DNA of 64,000 nt from Actinomadura violacea (GTDB taxonomy: Bacteria > Actinomycetota > Actinomycetes > Streptosporangiales > Streptosporangiaceae). A program made the position numbers and the translations under genes. The stretch spans positions 124,001-188,000 of the forward strand of contig NZ_JAGEPF010000011.1 in the NCBI RefSeq assembly GCF_017573465.1, in the 5' to 3' direction. Of this stretch, positions 7,477-16,013 are shown in pieces; the stretch's first letter is position 1; every line of letters begins with the position of its first letter. The notes below the pieces were generated by a model, which was not told the DNA's origin, made no database searches, and saw nothing but the letters and a program-made list of their open reading frames with translations.

Positions 7477-8076
7477 ATGGACGGCGTCCTGGAAGTGATG
7501 TGTCTTCGGCATGCAGAGTCCGAGAACGTTGTCGGCGGCTTGTCCGGGGCATTGCCGGATGCCGCCTTGACGGCACATGGGCACAGGCAGGCGGTCGCGG
7601 CGGCGCGGGCGCTTATGCCGGTCGAGCACGTTTATGCGAGCACGGCCAAGCGCGCACTGCAGACGGCGGACGCGATCGGCCAGGTCCAAGGCGTTGAGGT
7701 CACCGCGATGGCCGGGCTGGTCGAGGTGGGGATCGGCGCCTTGGAGGGCGCGGCGGACACGGCGACCCGCTCGAGGACGGCCGAGGTGCTGCACTCATGG
7801 GTGGTGGACGGACGGCTGGACGAGCGGGTCGCCGACGGCGAGACGGGGCACACCGTCGTCCGGCGGGTCCTGGAGGCGTTCCGGACGATCGAAGCCGAGC
7901 ACCCTGGCGGCGGGGCGGTCGCCGTGGTGGGGCATGTGGCGAGCCTCACGGCGGAGCTGAGCGTCATGTGCGGGCTGGGCTCGGCGGTGTGGGGCGCGCC
8001 GCTGCCGCATGCCGTTCCCTTCCGGATTCTGCTGGACGTCCAGGGCTGGCATTGCACTGCGTGGCCGGGGGCCTGA
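7477..8076 (+). CDS. Histidine phosphatase superfamily (phosphoglycerate-mutase-like) protein
   Basis: A 199-residue branch-1 histidine phosphatase. The phospho-accepting His is residue 12 in LRHAESEN, a variant of the RHG motif with Ala in place of Gly. The STAKRALQTADAI segment supplies the usual phosphate-binding Arg, EVGIGALEG the acid region, and VVGHVAS (about residue 153) the second catalytic His. Such proteins hydrolyse small phosphate esters or phosphoproteins; the substrate is unknown. Met 8 is an alternative start that leaves only a few residues before the motif. The gene stands alone just outside the right arm of the HNH cassette. Confidence 0.85.
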   Translation: MDGVLEVMCLRHAESENVVGGLSGALPDAALTAHGHRQAVAAARALMPVEHVYASTAKRALQTADAIGQVQGVEVTAMAGLVEVGIGALEGAADTATRSRTAEVLHSWVVDGRLDERVADGETGHTVVRRVLEAFRTIEAEHPGGGAVAVVGHVASLTAELSVMCGLGSAVWGAPLPHAVPFRILLDVQGWHCTAWPGA

Positions 8077-8133
8077 CCTCGGGCTCCGGGGAGACTGGCC
8101 GGCGGCGGGGCGGGTATGCAGCGGTGGCCGGGC

Positions 8134-8164
8134 TTGACCTGGAGTGCACTCCAGGTCGGAGAGT
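8134..8164 (+). promoter_or_regulatory. MerR-type promoter/operator of the LLM oxidoreductase gene
   Basis: A -35 TTGACC (8134-8139) and a -10 GAGAGT (8159-8164) are 19 bp apart. The spacer is filled by the perfect 20-bp palindrome ACCTGGAGTGCACTCCAGGT (8137-8156). Both half-sites match the operator of the merR gene at 3793-3812, differing only in the central bases. Confidence 0.8.
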
Positions 8165-8224
8165 CATTGGCAGGCAGCACGAACGGAACGAGAACCGACG
8201 GACGCGAAGAAGAGGAAGACCGCC

Positions 8225-9094
8225 ATGCGCATCGGACTCCAGGTGCCCAGTTTCACCTTTCCCGGCGGGCCGGACCAGATCGGCCCGACGTTCGCCCGCA
8301 TCGCCAAGGACGCCGACCAGGGCGGCCTGCACTCGCTGTGGGTGATGGACCACTTCTTCCAGATCAACATGGTGGGCCCGGCGGACGAGCCGATGCTGGA
8401 GGGCTACACCGCGCTCTCCTACGCGGCGGCGCTGACGGAGCGGATCACGCTCGGCACGCTGGTCACCGGCGTGACGTACCGCCATCCCGGCATCCTGGTG
8501 AAGACGGTGACGACGCTGGACGTCCTGTCCGGCGGGCGTGCCTGGCTCGGCATCGGCGCGGCGTGGAACGAGGAGGAGTCGCGCGGCCTCGGCGTGCGGT
8601 TCCCGCCGACGGCGGAGCGGTTCGAGCGGCTGGAGGAGACACTGCGGATCGCGCATCAGATGTGGGAGGGCGACGAGTCGCCGTTCGAGGGCGAGCACTA
8701 CCGGCTGGAGCGTCCGCTGAACTCGCCGCCGTCGGTTCGCCGCCCGCATCCGCGGATCCTGATCGGCGGCACGGGCGAGAAGAAGACGCTGCGGTTCGTC
8801 GCCAAGTACGCCGACGCCTGCAACATCTTCGACGGCGAGGAGCTGCCGCGGAAGCTGGAGGTGCTGCGGGAGCACTGCGAGCGGGAGGGGCGCGACTACG
8901 ACGAGATCGAGAAGACGTCGCTGACCTTCTTCACCGACACGCCGTCGGTGGGCGCGGCCGTCGACGCGGTCGGGCGGCTCGCGGAGCAGGGCGTGGACGA
9001 GGTGATCTTCTCGCAGGGCACCGGCCAGGACCTGACGGGCATCCTGGCCGAGGCGCTGGCGCAGACGGGGAAGATCGTCCCGGCGGGGCGCTGA
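8225..9094 (+). CDS. LLM-class (F420-dependent type) flavin oxidoreductase
   Basis: A 289-residue luciferase-like TIM-barrel oxidoreductase. It opens with MRIGLQVPSFTFPGGPD, contains SLWVMDHFFQ, the strand LGTLVTGVTYRHPGILVKTV and LDVLSGGRAWLGIGAAWNEEE, and has IGGTGEKKTLRFVAKYAD near residue 180. These are hallmarks of the TIGR03560-like LLM group, which generally uses F420H2 rather than FMN. The ATG at 8225 follows a GAGGAAG ribosome site, and the longer open frame is not needed. The promoter is a textbook MerR promoter. Together with the NmlR-like regulator nearby, this suggests induction by an electrophile or aldehyde and a role in reducing it. The reaction itself is not known. Confidence 0.88.
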   Translation: MRIGLQVPSFTFPGGPDQIGPTFARIAKDADQGGLHSLWVMDHFFQINMVGPADEPMLEGYTALSYAAALTERITLGTLVTGVTYRHPGILVKTVTTLDVLSGGRAWLGIGAAWNEEESRGLGVRFPPTAERFERLEETLRIAHQMWEGDESPFEGEHYRLERPLNSPPSVRRPHPRILIGGTGEKKTLRFVAKYADACNIFDGEELPRKLEVLREHCEREGRDYDEIEKTSLTFFTDTPSVGAAVDAVGRLAEQGVDEVIFSQGTGQDLTGILAEALAQTGKIVPAGR

Positions 9095-9102
9095 ACCACC
9101 CG

Positions 9103-9138
9103 TCCCGGGCCCGCCGGCCACGGCCGGCGGGCCCGGGA
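9103..9138. terminator. Bidirectional terminator between converging LLM and AhpD-like genes
   Basis: A perfect 17-bp stem, 9103-9119 with 9122-9138, and a 2-nt loop. It lies between two converging genes and can end both transcripts. Confidence 0.8.
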
Positions 9139-9149
9139 TGTCCGGCGCG

Positions 9150-9590
9150 TCAGTCCCGGACCGGCGGCCTGAGGTGCAGCGGGACGCCGAAGAGGTTGAG
9201 CGCGTTGATCAGCGACACCAGGGCGGCGAGGTCGCCGAGTTCGCGGTCGTCCGGGTAGTGCTTGCGCAGTGTCTCCCACAGTTCGTCGCTCACGGGCTCG
9301 CGGCGGGTGACGGCCTCGGTGTAGGCGAGGGCGGCGCGCTCCGCCTCGCTGTAGAGCGGCGATTCGTGCCACACCGTCAGGTGGTGGACGCGCTCCTCGG
9401 GTTCGCCGAGCGCGCGGAAGTCCCGGATGTGGTGGTCGACGCAGAAGGCGCACCCGTTGAGCTGCGAGGCGCGGATCTTGATCAGTTCCTCGGTCGGCCG
9501 GGGCAGCGGCCCGCGGCGGATGAGCCCGGCGATCTTCATGAACCCCTGGTAGACCTCGGGGGTCGCCTCCTGCAGAAGCATGCGCGGCAT
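9150..9590 (-). CDS. Carboxymuconolactone decarboxylase/AhpD-like protein, likely ECF41 target
   Basis: A 146-residue alkylhydroperoxidase-D-like protein. The redox motif is CAFCVDHH (Cys 47, Cys 50, His 54), preceded by EELIKIRASQLNG, the usual AhpD helix. The two cysteines argue for thiol peroxidase or disulfide reductase activity rather than true decarboxylation. The ATG at 9590 has a GGGAG ribosome site 8 nt upstream. Genes of this family are the standard companions of ECF41 sigma factors. An ECF41 gene lies 1 kb away, and a TGTCACA/CGTC promoter stands directly upstream. Confidence 0.88.
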   Translation of the reverse strand: MPRMLLQEATPEVYQGFMKIAGLIRRGPLPRPTEELIKIRASQLNGCAFCVDHHIRDFRALGEPEERVHHLTVWHESPLYSEAERAALAYTEAVTRREPVSDELWETLRKHYPDDRELGDLAALVSLINALNLFGVPLHLRPPVRD

Positions 9591-9616
9591 GGTCTGTCTC
9601 CCTTCGTCACCAGGGA

Positions 9617-9643
9617 GACGACGCACCCCCGGTGCGTGTGACA
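9617..9643 (-). promoter_or_regulatory. ECF41-type promoter of the AhpD-like gene
   Basis: On the minus strand, TGTCACA (9643-9637) is followed after 16 nt by CGTC (9620-9617); an overlapping CGTC lies after 13 nt. TGTCACA at -35 with CGTC at -10 is the published ECF41 consensus. The start codon follows 27 nt later. Confidence 0.75.
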
Positions 9644-9718
9644 GGACGGATCGGCTCAGTCGGAAGACCGCGGATTGGCTCTACCACCGGGCCGATTCGC
9701 CGCCCTAGGTTCGGCGGC

Positions 9719-10576
9719 ATGATGGCGACCCGAGAAACGACGGTCAATGAGAAGGCGCGGCTGTTCCGCTCGTACCACGAGGGGCTGCTGGTGCTGCCGA
9801 ACGCCTGGGACTCGTGCAGCGCGGCGATGATCGAGCGGGCGGGGGCGTCCGCGATCGGGACGTCCAGCGCGGCGGTCTCGTGGGCGCTCGGCAGGCCGGA
9901 CGGCGAGCAGCTCGACCGGGAGGCGATGGCGGCGGCGGTCCACCGCATCGCCCATGCGGTGGACGTTCCGGTCACCGCGGACGTCGAGGGCGGGTACGGC
10001 GCCGCCCCGCGGGACGTGGCGGCGACGGTCGAGGCGGTGGTGGCCGCGGGGGCGGCCGGGATCAACCTGGAGGATTCGCCGGGCCCGGCGGGCAGCCCGC
10101 TGCACTCCCCCGACGCGCAGGCGGAGCGGATCGCGGCGGCACGCGCCGCCGCGGCACGTGCGGGCGCGCCCGATCTGGTGGTGAACGCGCGCACCGATGT
10201 GTTCTTCCACCAGGTCGGCGATCCGGCGGGGCGGCTGGACGAGGTGGTCGCGCGGGCGGGCCGGTACGCGGAGGCGGGCGCGGACTGCCTGTTCGTGCCG
10301 GGCCTGCTGGATCTGGACCTGCTGCGGACGCTGACGGCCGCGGTCCCGATCCCGGTCAACGCGGGGTCGTTCTTCGCGGGCGGCCCGACGGTGGCGATGC
10401 TGGCGGAGGCGGGCGTCCGGCGCGTCAGCGTGGGGACGGCGCTGGCCGGCGCGGCTTACACGGCGGCGCTGCGGGCGGCCGAAGCGTTCCTGAAGAACGG
10501 CGATCTGGACGCGACCGCCGGCAGCCTCTCGCCCCTGGATCTGGACGGCGCGATGCGCCGCCCCGCCGCCGGCTGA
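9719..10576 (+). CDS. Isocitrate lyase/PEP mutase family protein
   Basis: A 285-residue TIM-barrel protein of the ICL/PEP-mutase superfamily. Typical elements are LLVLPNAWDSCSAAMIE, GTSSAAVSWALG, VTADVEGGYG (the metal-binding Asp), AAGINLEDSP and LVVNARTDVF. The KKCGH loop of true isocitrate lyases is absent. The length fits the 2-methylisocitrate-lyase-like or carboxyphosphonoenolpyruvate-mutase-like proteins often found as orphans in actinomycetes. The start is ATG at 9719, 7 nt after a TAGGTT -10 box, so probably leaderless. It lies between the ECF41 gene and that sigma factor's likely target, but has no TGTCACA box of its own that I can see. Confidence 0.85.
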   Translation: MMATRETTVNEKARLFRSYHEGLLVLPNAWDSCSAAMIERAGASAIGTSSAAVSWALGRPDGEQLDREAMAAAVHRIAHAVDVPVTADVEGGYGAAPRDVAATVEAVVAAGAAGINLEDSPGPAGSPLHSPDAQAERIAAARAAAARAGAPDLVVNARTDVFFHQVGDPAGRLDEVVARAGRYAEAGADCLFVPGLLDLDLLRTLTAAVPIPVNAGSFFAGGPTVAMLAEAGVRRVSVGTALAGAAYTAALRAAEAFLKNGDLDATAGSLSPLDLDGAMRRPAAG

Positions 10577-10596
10577 CCCCGGAAGACCGGAGACGG

Positions 10597-11466
10597 CTAC
10601 CAGCCGAGGGCCGAACGGGCGGCGGCGAGCTTCTCCGGGTTCAGGACGCGGCGGACCGCGACGATCCGCCCGTTCCGGACCTCGACCGTGTCGACGGCGG
10701 CGAGCCGCCCCGCCCGGTTCCGGACGAGCAGCGCGGACTCCCCGTTGACCTCGGCGGGGACGAGGGCGAACCGCTGCCGGACGGCGACCCGCAGCAGCGC
10801 GGTGACGACCCGTCCCGGGCCCGCGATGATCTTGCGGGCGGCGAAGACGTGGCCGCCGCCGTCGGTGGTGTAGGTGGCGTCCGGGTCGAGCAGCGCCAGC
10901 AGGGCGGCCTCGTCGCGGCGCTCGTAGGCGGCCCGGAACGCGCGCAGCACCCGATCCCGCTCCCCCGCGTCCGCGGGGCGGGGCGGGGTCGCGGCGGCGA
11001 CCTTGCGGCGGGCCCGGGACGCGAGCTGCCGGCACGCGGCGGGCGTTTTGCCGAGCACCTCCGCGATCGCGTCGTAGGGCACCTCGAACGCCTGGTGCAG
11101 CACGAACGCGACCCGCTCGGGCGGCGACAGCTCCTCCAGGACGAGCAGCATCGCGGTGCCGGCGGTCTCGTCGACGAGCACGGGTTCGGCGGCGTCGGGG
11201 CCGGTCAGCAGCGGTTCGGGCAGCCAGGGCCCGACGTAGTCGACGCGGCGGGCGTGCGCGGAGCCGAGCAGGTCGTAGGCGCGCCGGGCGGCGACGGTGA
11301 TCAGCCAGGCGCGCAGGTCGCGGACGTCGTCGAGGGGTTTGGCGGCGGCGCGCAGCCACACGTCCTGCGTGATGTCCTCGGCGTCGGTGACACTGCCGGT
11401 GATCCGGTAGGCGGCGCCGAACACGGCGGGCCGGTGCCGCGCCCACTCGTCGTCGAGCCGCCCCAT
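10597..11466 (-). CDS. ECF41-group RNA polymerase sigma factor with SnoaL-like C-terminal domain
   Basis: A 289-residue extracytoplasmic-function sigma factor. Region 2 is AVFGAAYRITGSVTDAED followed by ITQDVWLRA, and region 4 is PPERVAFVLHQAFEVPYDAIA followed by EVLGKTPAACRQLASRARRK. A SnoaL-like extension of about 110 residues follows. The linker motif WLPEP and the C-terminal NPEKL motif (NPDKL in most members) are diagnostic of ECF41, in which the extension replaces an anti-sigma factor. It begins one base after the gtrA stop, so the two are coupled. The likely target is the AhpD-like gene at 9150. Confidence 0.92.
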   Translation of the reverse strand: MGRLDDEWARHRPAVFGAAYRITGSVTDAEDITQDVWLRAAAKPLDDVRDLRAWLITVAARRAYDLLGSAHARRVDYVGPWLPEPLLTGPDAAEPVLVDETAGTAMLLVLEELSPPERVAFVLHQAFEVPYDAIAEVLGKTPAACRQLASRARRKVAAATPPRPADAGERDRVLRAFRAAYERRDEAALLALLDPDATYTTDGGGHVFAARKIIAGPGRVVTALLRVAVRQRFALVPAEVNGESALLVRNRAGRLAAVDTVEVRNGRIVAVRRVLNPEKLAAARSALGW

Positions 11467-11467
11467 C

Positions 11468-11929
11468 TCACGCGGCTGCCGGGGTGAAGACCCACTTCTT
11501 GTACGACCAGTAGCGGAACGCGGAGCTGAACACGACGCCCGCGAGGAGCCCGAGGTTGTAGGCGATGCCGCCGTGCAGGCCGAGCGTGTAGTAGGTGAAT
11601 CCGGTGCACAGCACCTGGATGCCGAGCCCGATGCCGTTCAGCGCGAAGAAGATCGCGAACTCGCGGCCGGAGCCCTCGCTGTCGCGGTGCCGGAACGTCC
11701 AGTAGCGGTTGAGCAGGTAGGAGCTCAGCGTGGACAGGACGGTGGGGACGGCGACGCTGGTCACCGGGCTGCCGCCGAGCCAGGCGCGCATCAGGTTGGC
11801 GCCGAAGATCATGATGAGGGTGCCGACGAAGCCGACGGCTCCGAAGCTGAGCAGCTCGCGGAGGAACGCCCGGTACGCCGGTGCGGACGAGACCGTTTTC
11901 GCCGGTCTCGACCGCTGCATGGTGCTCAC
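11468..11929 (-). CDS. GtrA-family membrane protein
   Basis: A 153-residue protein with four predicted membrane helices: FLRELLSFGAVGFVGTLIMI, a second after SPVTSVAVP, FAIFFALNGIGLGIQVLCTG and IAYNLGLLAGVVFSSAFRYW, followed by a short tail YKKWVF. This is the GtrA/DPMS pattern; members help flip or transfer polyprenyl-linked sugars in surface glycan synthesis. A GTG at 11929 or ATG at 11920 may start it; a TAAGGT -10-like box lies 8 nt before the GTG. It is transcribed with the ECF41 sigma gene, a pairing whose meaning is unclear. Confidence 0.85.
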   Translation of the reverse strand: MSTMQRSRPAKTVSSAPAYRAFLRELLSFGAVGFVGTLIMIFGANLMRAWLGGSPVTSVAVPTVLSTLSSYLLNRYWTFRHRDSEGSGREFAIFFALNGIGLGIQVLCTGFTYYTLGLHGGIAYNLGLLAGVVFSSAFRYWSYKKWVFTPAAA

Positions 11930-12021
11930 TCGCCCAGACCTTACCTGAACGGTACATATAACGACGTCACAACCCCGTTAAAACGGCCAGGCCCCATCCC
12001 CGGTTCCCGGGCGCGCGGCGC

Positions 12022-13221
12022 TCAGCGCTCGGCGGTGGCCGTGGCCGGCGCGAGCAGGACGATCAGGCCGGCGAGCGCGGCCGGGACGGCGAGCGCCCAG
12101 GCGAGCCCGACGCCCTGCGCGACGAATCCGATGACGGGCGGGCCGCCGAGCAGGCCGAGGTAGCCGACCCCGGTGACCCGGGAGATCCCGGCGGCGGGCG
12201 GGACGCCGGGGACGTTCCCGGCGGCGCTGAACGTGACGGGCGCCACGACGGCGACGCCGAGCCCGAAAAGGGTGAATCCGCACACGGCGGCGACCGGGTT
12301 CCCGAGCAGCAGCCCGAGGGCGAGCCCGGCCGCCGCGACCAGCGACCCGGTCCGCAGCACGGTGACGGGCCCGAAGCGGGCGACGACGCGGTCGCCGGCG
12401 AGCCGTCCGGCGGTCATCGCGATCGCGCAGCCGGCGTAGCCGAGCCCGGCCGCGCCGGGGCCGGTGCCGAGGCTCTCGCGCAGGTAGATGGCGCTCCAGT
12501 CGGCCATCGCGCCCTCGCCGACGAACGAGCAGAGCCCGATGACGCCGAGCATGATCAGCGGCCAGCGGGCGGCGCGGACGGCCGCCCCCCGCCGCCCCGG
12601 CGGTGCGGCCTCGGCGGCGTCGTCGGCGTCGCTCTCCGGAAGCACGTCGATGGAACGATCCAGCAGGTCGCGGCAGCCGACCGCCAGCAGCACCACCAGC
12701 ACCGCCGCCGCGACCGACAGGTGCACCGCGACCGGGACGCCCGCATGCGCCGCCCCGGACCCGATCAGCGCCGCCACCAGCGTCCCGATGCTGTACGAGC
12801 CGTGCAGGCCGGACATCAGCGGGCGCCCGTACCCGCGCTCGACGGCGACGCCCTGGGCGTTCATCGCCACGTCCATCAGGCCGAGCGACCCGCCCATCAG
12901 CACCAGGGAGCAGATCAGCGACGCGAGGTTCCACGACAGCCCCAGCGGGACGAGCGACAGCGCGCCCACGGTCCCGGCGGCGACGGTGGTCGCGCGGGAG
13001 CCCCACCGGTGCACGATCCAGCCGGCGAACCGGACCGCGGCGACCACGCCCACCGGGGCGCCGAGCAGCGCGACGCCCATCGTGCCCGCGCTCAGCCCGA
13101 GATGCTCCTTGATCTGCGGGATGCGCGCCACCCACGCCGCGCCGAGCAGGCCGTGCGCCGCGAACGCCACCGTCACCGCGAGGCGCGCGCGGGCCGGCGC
13201 CGCGATCTCGTCCGTCACCAC
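12022..13221 (-). CDS. MFS transporter, YbjJ-like
   Basis: A 399-residue, 12-helix major facilitator. The segment MNAQGVAVERGYGRPLMSGL, followed by HGSYSIG, after the fourth helix is characteristic of the YbjJ-like group, whose substrates are mostly unknown. A charged central loop (about residues 185-210, rich in Asp, Glu and Arg) separates the two halves. I start it at GTG 13221, directly followed by a second GTG, because a TACAGT box (13234-13229) ends 7 nt upstream; a longer open frame upstream has no support. The helices begin at about residue 12 (ARLAVTVAFAAHGLLGAAWV). Confidence 0.85.
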   Translation of the reverse strand: MVTDEIAAPARARLAVTVAFAAHGLLGAAWVARIPQIKEHLGLSAGTMGVALLGAPVGVVAAVRFAGWIVHRWGSRATTVAAGTVGALSLVPLGLSWNLASLICSLVLMGGSLGLMDVAMNAQGVAVERGYGRPLMSGLHGSYSIGTLVAALIGSGAAHAGVPVAVHLSVAAAVLVVLLAVGCRDLLDRSIDVLPESDADDAAEAAPPGRRGAAVRAARWPLIMLGVIGLCSFVGEGAMADWSAIYLRESLGTGPGAAGLGYAGCAIAMTAGRLAGDRVVARFGPVTVLRTGSLVAAAGLALGLLLGNPVAAVCGFTLFGLGVAVVAPVTFSAAGNVPGVPPAAGISRVTGVGYLGLLGGPPVIGFVAQGVGLAWALAVPAALAGLIVLLAPATATAER

Positions 13222-13292
13222 CCGGCCGACTGTACGTGCCTTACGGCCCGGCCCGGTACGGCCGGGCGGTGACAAAGATCGGGAGCGGGGTC

Positions 13293-14522
13293 TCAGCCGG
13301 CGAGGTCGGCGAGCGGCACCGCCGGGTCGGCGAGCCGGGCCTCCTCGACCGGGCGCCCGGACCGGATCAGCGCCTGGACGTCGCCGGTCACGTCCCACAC
13401 GTTGACGTTCATCCCGCCGACGACCCGGCCCTCGTTCAGCCAGAACGCGATGAACTCGCGGGCCGCGACGTCCCCGCGGTAGACGACCCGGTCGTACTCC
13501 CCCGGCGCGGCGACGCCGGACATCTCCATCCCGAGGTCGTACTGGTCGCTGAAGAAGTACGGGACGCGGTCGTACACGACGTCCCGGCCGAGCATGGCGC
13601 GCGCGGCGGCGGGCCCGCCGTTCAGCGCGTTCGCCCAGTGCTCGACGCGGATCCGGCGGCCGAGCAGCGGGTTGTAGGCGTTGGCGACGTCGCCGGCGGC
13701 GAAGACATCGGGGTCGGAGGTGCGCAGCGACTGGTCGACGAGGATCCCGTCGGAGACCTCGAGGCCCGCCTTCTCGGCGAGCGCCGTGTTCGGCCGGACG
13801 CCGATGCCGACGACGACCACGTCGGCGGGCACCTCGGCGCCGCCGGAGGTGACGACGGCCGACACCTGCCCGGCGCCCCAGAACCCGGCGACGCCCTGGT
13901 CGAGGCGGACGTCGACGCCGTGCTCGTGGTGCAGGTCGGCGAACAGGCGGCCGAGCTCGGGGCCGAGCGCGGCGTGCAGCGGCGCGGGCTCCGGCTCGAT
14001 GATCGTGACGTCGTTGCCGTACTCGCGGGCGGCGGCGGCCGCCTCCAGCCCGATCCAGCCGGCCCCGGCGACGACGACGCGCCGGCCGCCGTGCGCGAAC
14101 GCCTGCTTCAGCGCGGCAGAGTCGGCCATGGTGCGCAGGTAGTGGATGCCCTGGAGCTTGGAGCCGGGGACCTCCAGGCGGCGCGGCGAAGCGCCGGTCG
14201 CAAGGAGCAGCCTGGTGTAGCCGATCGGCTCCTTGGTCGACAGCCGCACCTGGTGGGCGGTCCGGTCGATCGCCGTGACGGAGACGCCGGCGCGCAGTTC
14301 CACGTCATGCTTGTCGTACCAGTCGGCCTCGTGCACGTGCGCCTTCTCGCGCGGTTCCTTGTCGAGCAGGAACCCCTTGGACAGCGGCGGACGCTCGTAC
14401 GGCCGCTCGATCTCCTCGCCGATCAGCAGCACGCGGCCCGCGAAGCCCTCCTCGCGAAGCGTCTCCGCCGCCTTGGCTCCGGCAAGTCCGGCACCGACGA
14501 TGACGAACGTCTCCTCGGGCAT
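13293..14522 (-). CDS. FAD-dependent ferredoxin/rubredoxin reductase
   Basis: A 409-residue pyridine-nucleotide-disulfide-type reductase without redox cysteines. The N-terminal FAD motif is FVIVGAGLAGAKAAETLREE, the NAD motif is VVVAGAGWIGLEAAAAAREY (about residue 150), and the second FAD motif is DVFAAGDVANAYNP (about 265). The C-terminal domain has the BphA4/putidaredoxin-reductase form. It would pass electrons from NAD(P)H to a ferredoxin that serves a P450 or dioxygenase, but no such partner is adjacent. The start at 14522 is set by a strong AGGAGG ribosome site 7 nt upstream. Confidence 0.9.
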   Translation of the reverse strand: MPEETFVIVGAGLAGAKAAETLREEGFAGRVLLIGEEIERPYERPPLSKGFLLDKEPREKAHVHEADWYDKHDVELRAGVSVTAIDRTAHQVRLSTKEPIGYTRLLLATGASPRRLEVPGSKLQGIHYLRTMADSAALKQAFAHGGRRVVVAGAGWIGLEAAAAAREYGNDVTIIEPEPAPLHAALGPELGRLFADLHHEHGVDVRLDQGVAGFWGAGQVSAVVTSGGAEVPADVVVVGIGVRPNTALAEKAGLEVSDGILVDQSLRTSDPDVFAAGDVANAYNPLLGRRIRVEHWANALNGGPAAARAMLGRDVVYDRVPYFFSDQYDLGMEMSGVAAPGEYDRVVYRGDVAAREFIAFWLNEGRVVGGMNVNVWDVTGDVQALIRSGRPVEEARLADPAVPLADLAG

Positions 14523-14642
14523 GGCGCGACCTCCTGTAGATGACTTGTAGCTATCCCTACAGCGGCCTCCGTAACGAGACAAGGGTCATTGTTCGGCGCG
14601 TCGGGGCGGAATGCACGCACCTAGGCCCGGCCCCGGCGCGGG

Positions 14643-15938
14643 CTACTGCGGGCGGCCGCCGAGGAGGCGGTGGCGCGCGATCGCCGACAGGTCGGTGAGG
14701 GAGGCGATCTGGTCGACGACGGCGCGCAGCCGGGCCGCGTCGTCGCCGGCGTCGACGAACGCCTCGCGGAACCCGGGGTCCAGGGAGGCGGGCGCGCCGG
14801 CGAGCATCATCTCGGCCAGCTCGGTGATCAGGGTGCGCTGGCGTGCCCTGACCTCCTCGTGGCTGATCCACACGTAGTGCGCGGTGATGCCCTTGAGCAG
14901 CGCGTTCTCCAGCCGCTGCGGGCGCGGGACGATCAGCTCGGCGGCGTAGCGGGTGAGCGGCCGGTCGCCGTGGGCGACGCGGGTGGCGGTCTCGGCGGCC
15001 AGGCAGAACCGGCCGATCAGCGTGCTGGTGAGGTTCTTGAGCGCGGCGAGGCTGCGCGGCGTGCCGTCGTAGCGGTCGGGCCAGTACGGCTCGGCGAGCA
15101 GCGCGGCGAACCGCTCCTCCAGCTCGTCGAGGCCGGCGTCGGCGCAGTACAGCTTGGCGGCGGTGGCGGCGACGAGCCGGCGCTCGGACGGGTCGGCGAG
15201 CCGCGCGAAGTCGACGTGCCCGGCGACGAGCGCGTCCTCCAGGTCGTGGACGGAGTAGGCGACGTCGTCGCTCCAGTCCATGACCTGGGCCTCGAAGCAG
15301 GTCCGGCCGGCCGGGGCGCCCTCGCGGACCCAGCGGGCGACGTCGACGTCGTCGGCGTACACGCCGAACTTGCCGTTGACGGCGTCCTGCTGCGTCCACG
15401 GGTACTTCATCGCCGCGTCGAGGGCCGCGCGGGTGAGGTTGAGGCCGACGCTGCGGCCGTGCAGGGGCGGGCCGTCCGGCGCGAACGACTTGGGCTCCAG
15501 CCGGGTCAGGACGCGCAGGCTCTGCGCGTTGCCCTCGAAACCGCCGCAGTCGCGGGCGACGACGGCCAGGGCGGACTCGCCGTTGTGGCCGAACGGCGGG
15601 TGCCCGATGTCGTGCGACAGGCACGCCGCCTCGACCAGGTCGGGGTCGCAGCCGAGGGACTTGCCGAGCTCCCGGCCGACCTGCGCGCACTCCAGCGAGT
15701 GGGTGAGCCGGGTGCGCAGGCTCTGCACGGTGTCGGCGGCGGCGTCCGCGCCGGGCGAGGCGACCTGGGTCTTGGCGGCGAGCCGGCGGAGCGCGGCGCT
15801 GTGCAGCACGCGGGCCCGGTCGCGTTCGAACGCCGTGCGGTCGCGGCGCTTGGGGGGCTCGGGCGCCCAGCGCAGCTTGTCCCTGCCGGAGTATCCGGAC
15901 CCTTCCGAGCGTCCGGTGCGTGACGGGTTGTGGGTCAT
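14643..15938 (-). CDS. dgt: Deoxyguanosinetriphosphate triphosphohydrolase-like protein
   Basis: A 431-residue HD-domain dNTPase. RTRLTHSLECAQVGRELG supplies the first His, and LSHDIGHPPFGHNGE the HD pair and nucleotide-binding His. VMDWSDDVAYSVHDLEDAL carries the distal Asp. This set is diagnostic of the dGTPase family, which removes tripolyphosphate from dNTPs and helps keep pools balanced. The length matches bacterial type-2 enzymes. In many actinomycetes it is found near dnaG; here it is followed by the ferredoxin reductase and preceded by a YdcF-like gene, all on the minus strand with separate gaps. Confidence 0.93.
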   Translation of the reverse strand: MTHNPSRTGRSEGSGYSGRDKLRWAPEPPKRRDRTAFERDRARVLHSAALRRLAAKTQVASPGADAAADTVQSLRTRLTHSLECAQVGRELGKSLGCDPDLVEAACLSHDIGHPPFGHNGESALAVVARDCGGFEGNAQSLRVLTRLEPKSFAPDGPPLHGRSVGLNLTRAALDAAMKYPWTQQDAVNGKFGVYADDVDVARWVREGAPAGRTCFEAQVMDWSDDVAYSVHDLEDALVAGHVDFARLADPSERRLVAATAAKLYCADAGLDELEERFAALLAEPYWPDRYDGTPRSLAALKNLTSTLIGRFCLAAETATRVAHGDRPLTRYAAELIVPRPQRLENALLKGITAHYVWISHEEVRARQRTLITELAEMMLAGAPASLDPGFREAFVDAGDDAARLRAVVDQIASLTDLSAIARHRLLGGRPQ

Positions 15939-16013
15939 GTCCTTCCAGAGTAAGCGGGCAAAGGGAGAGTAAGCAGGCCGAGCCGCCGCTGATTCGGCGG
16001 CGCCGGGCAGGGC

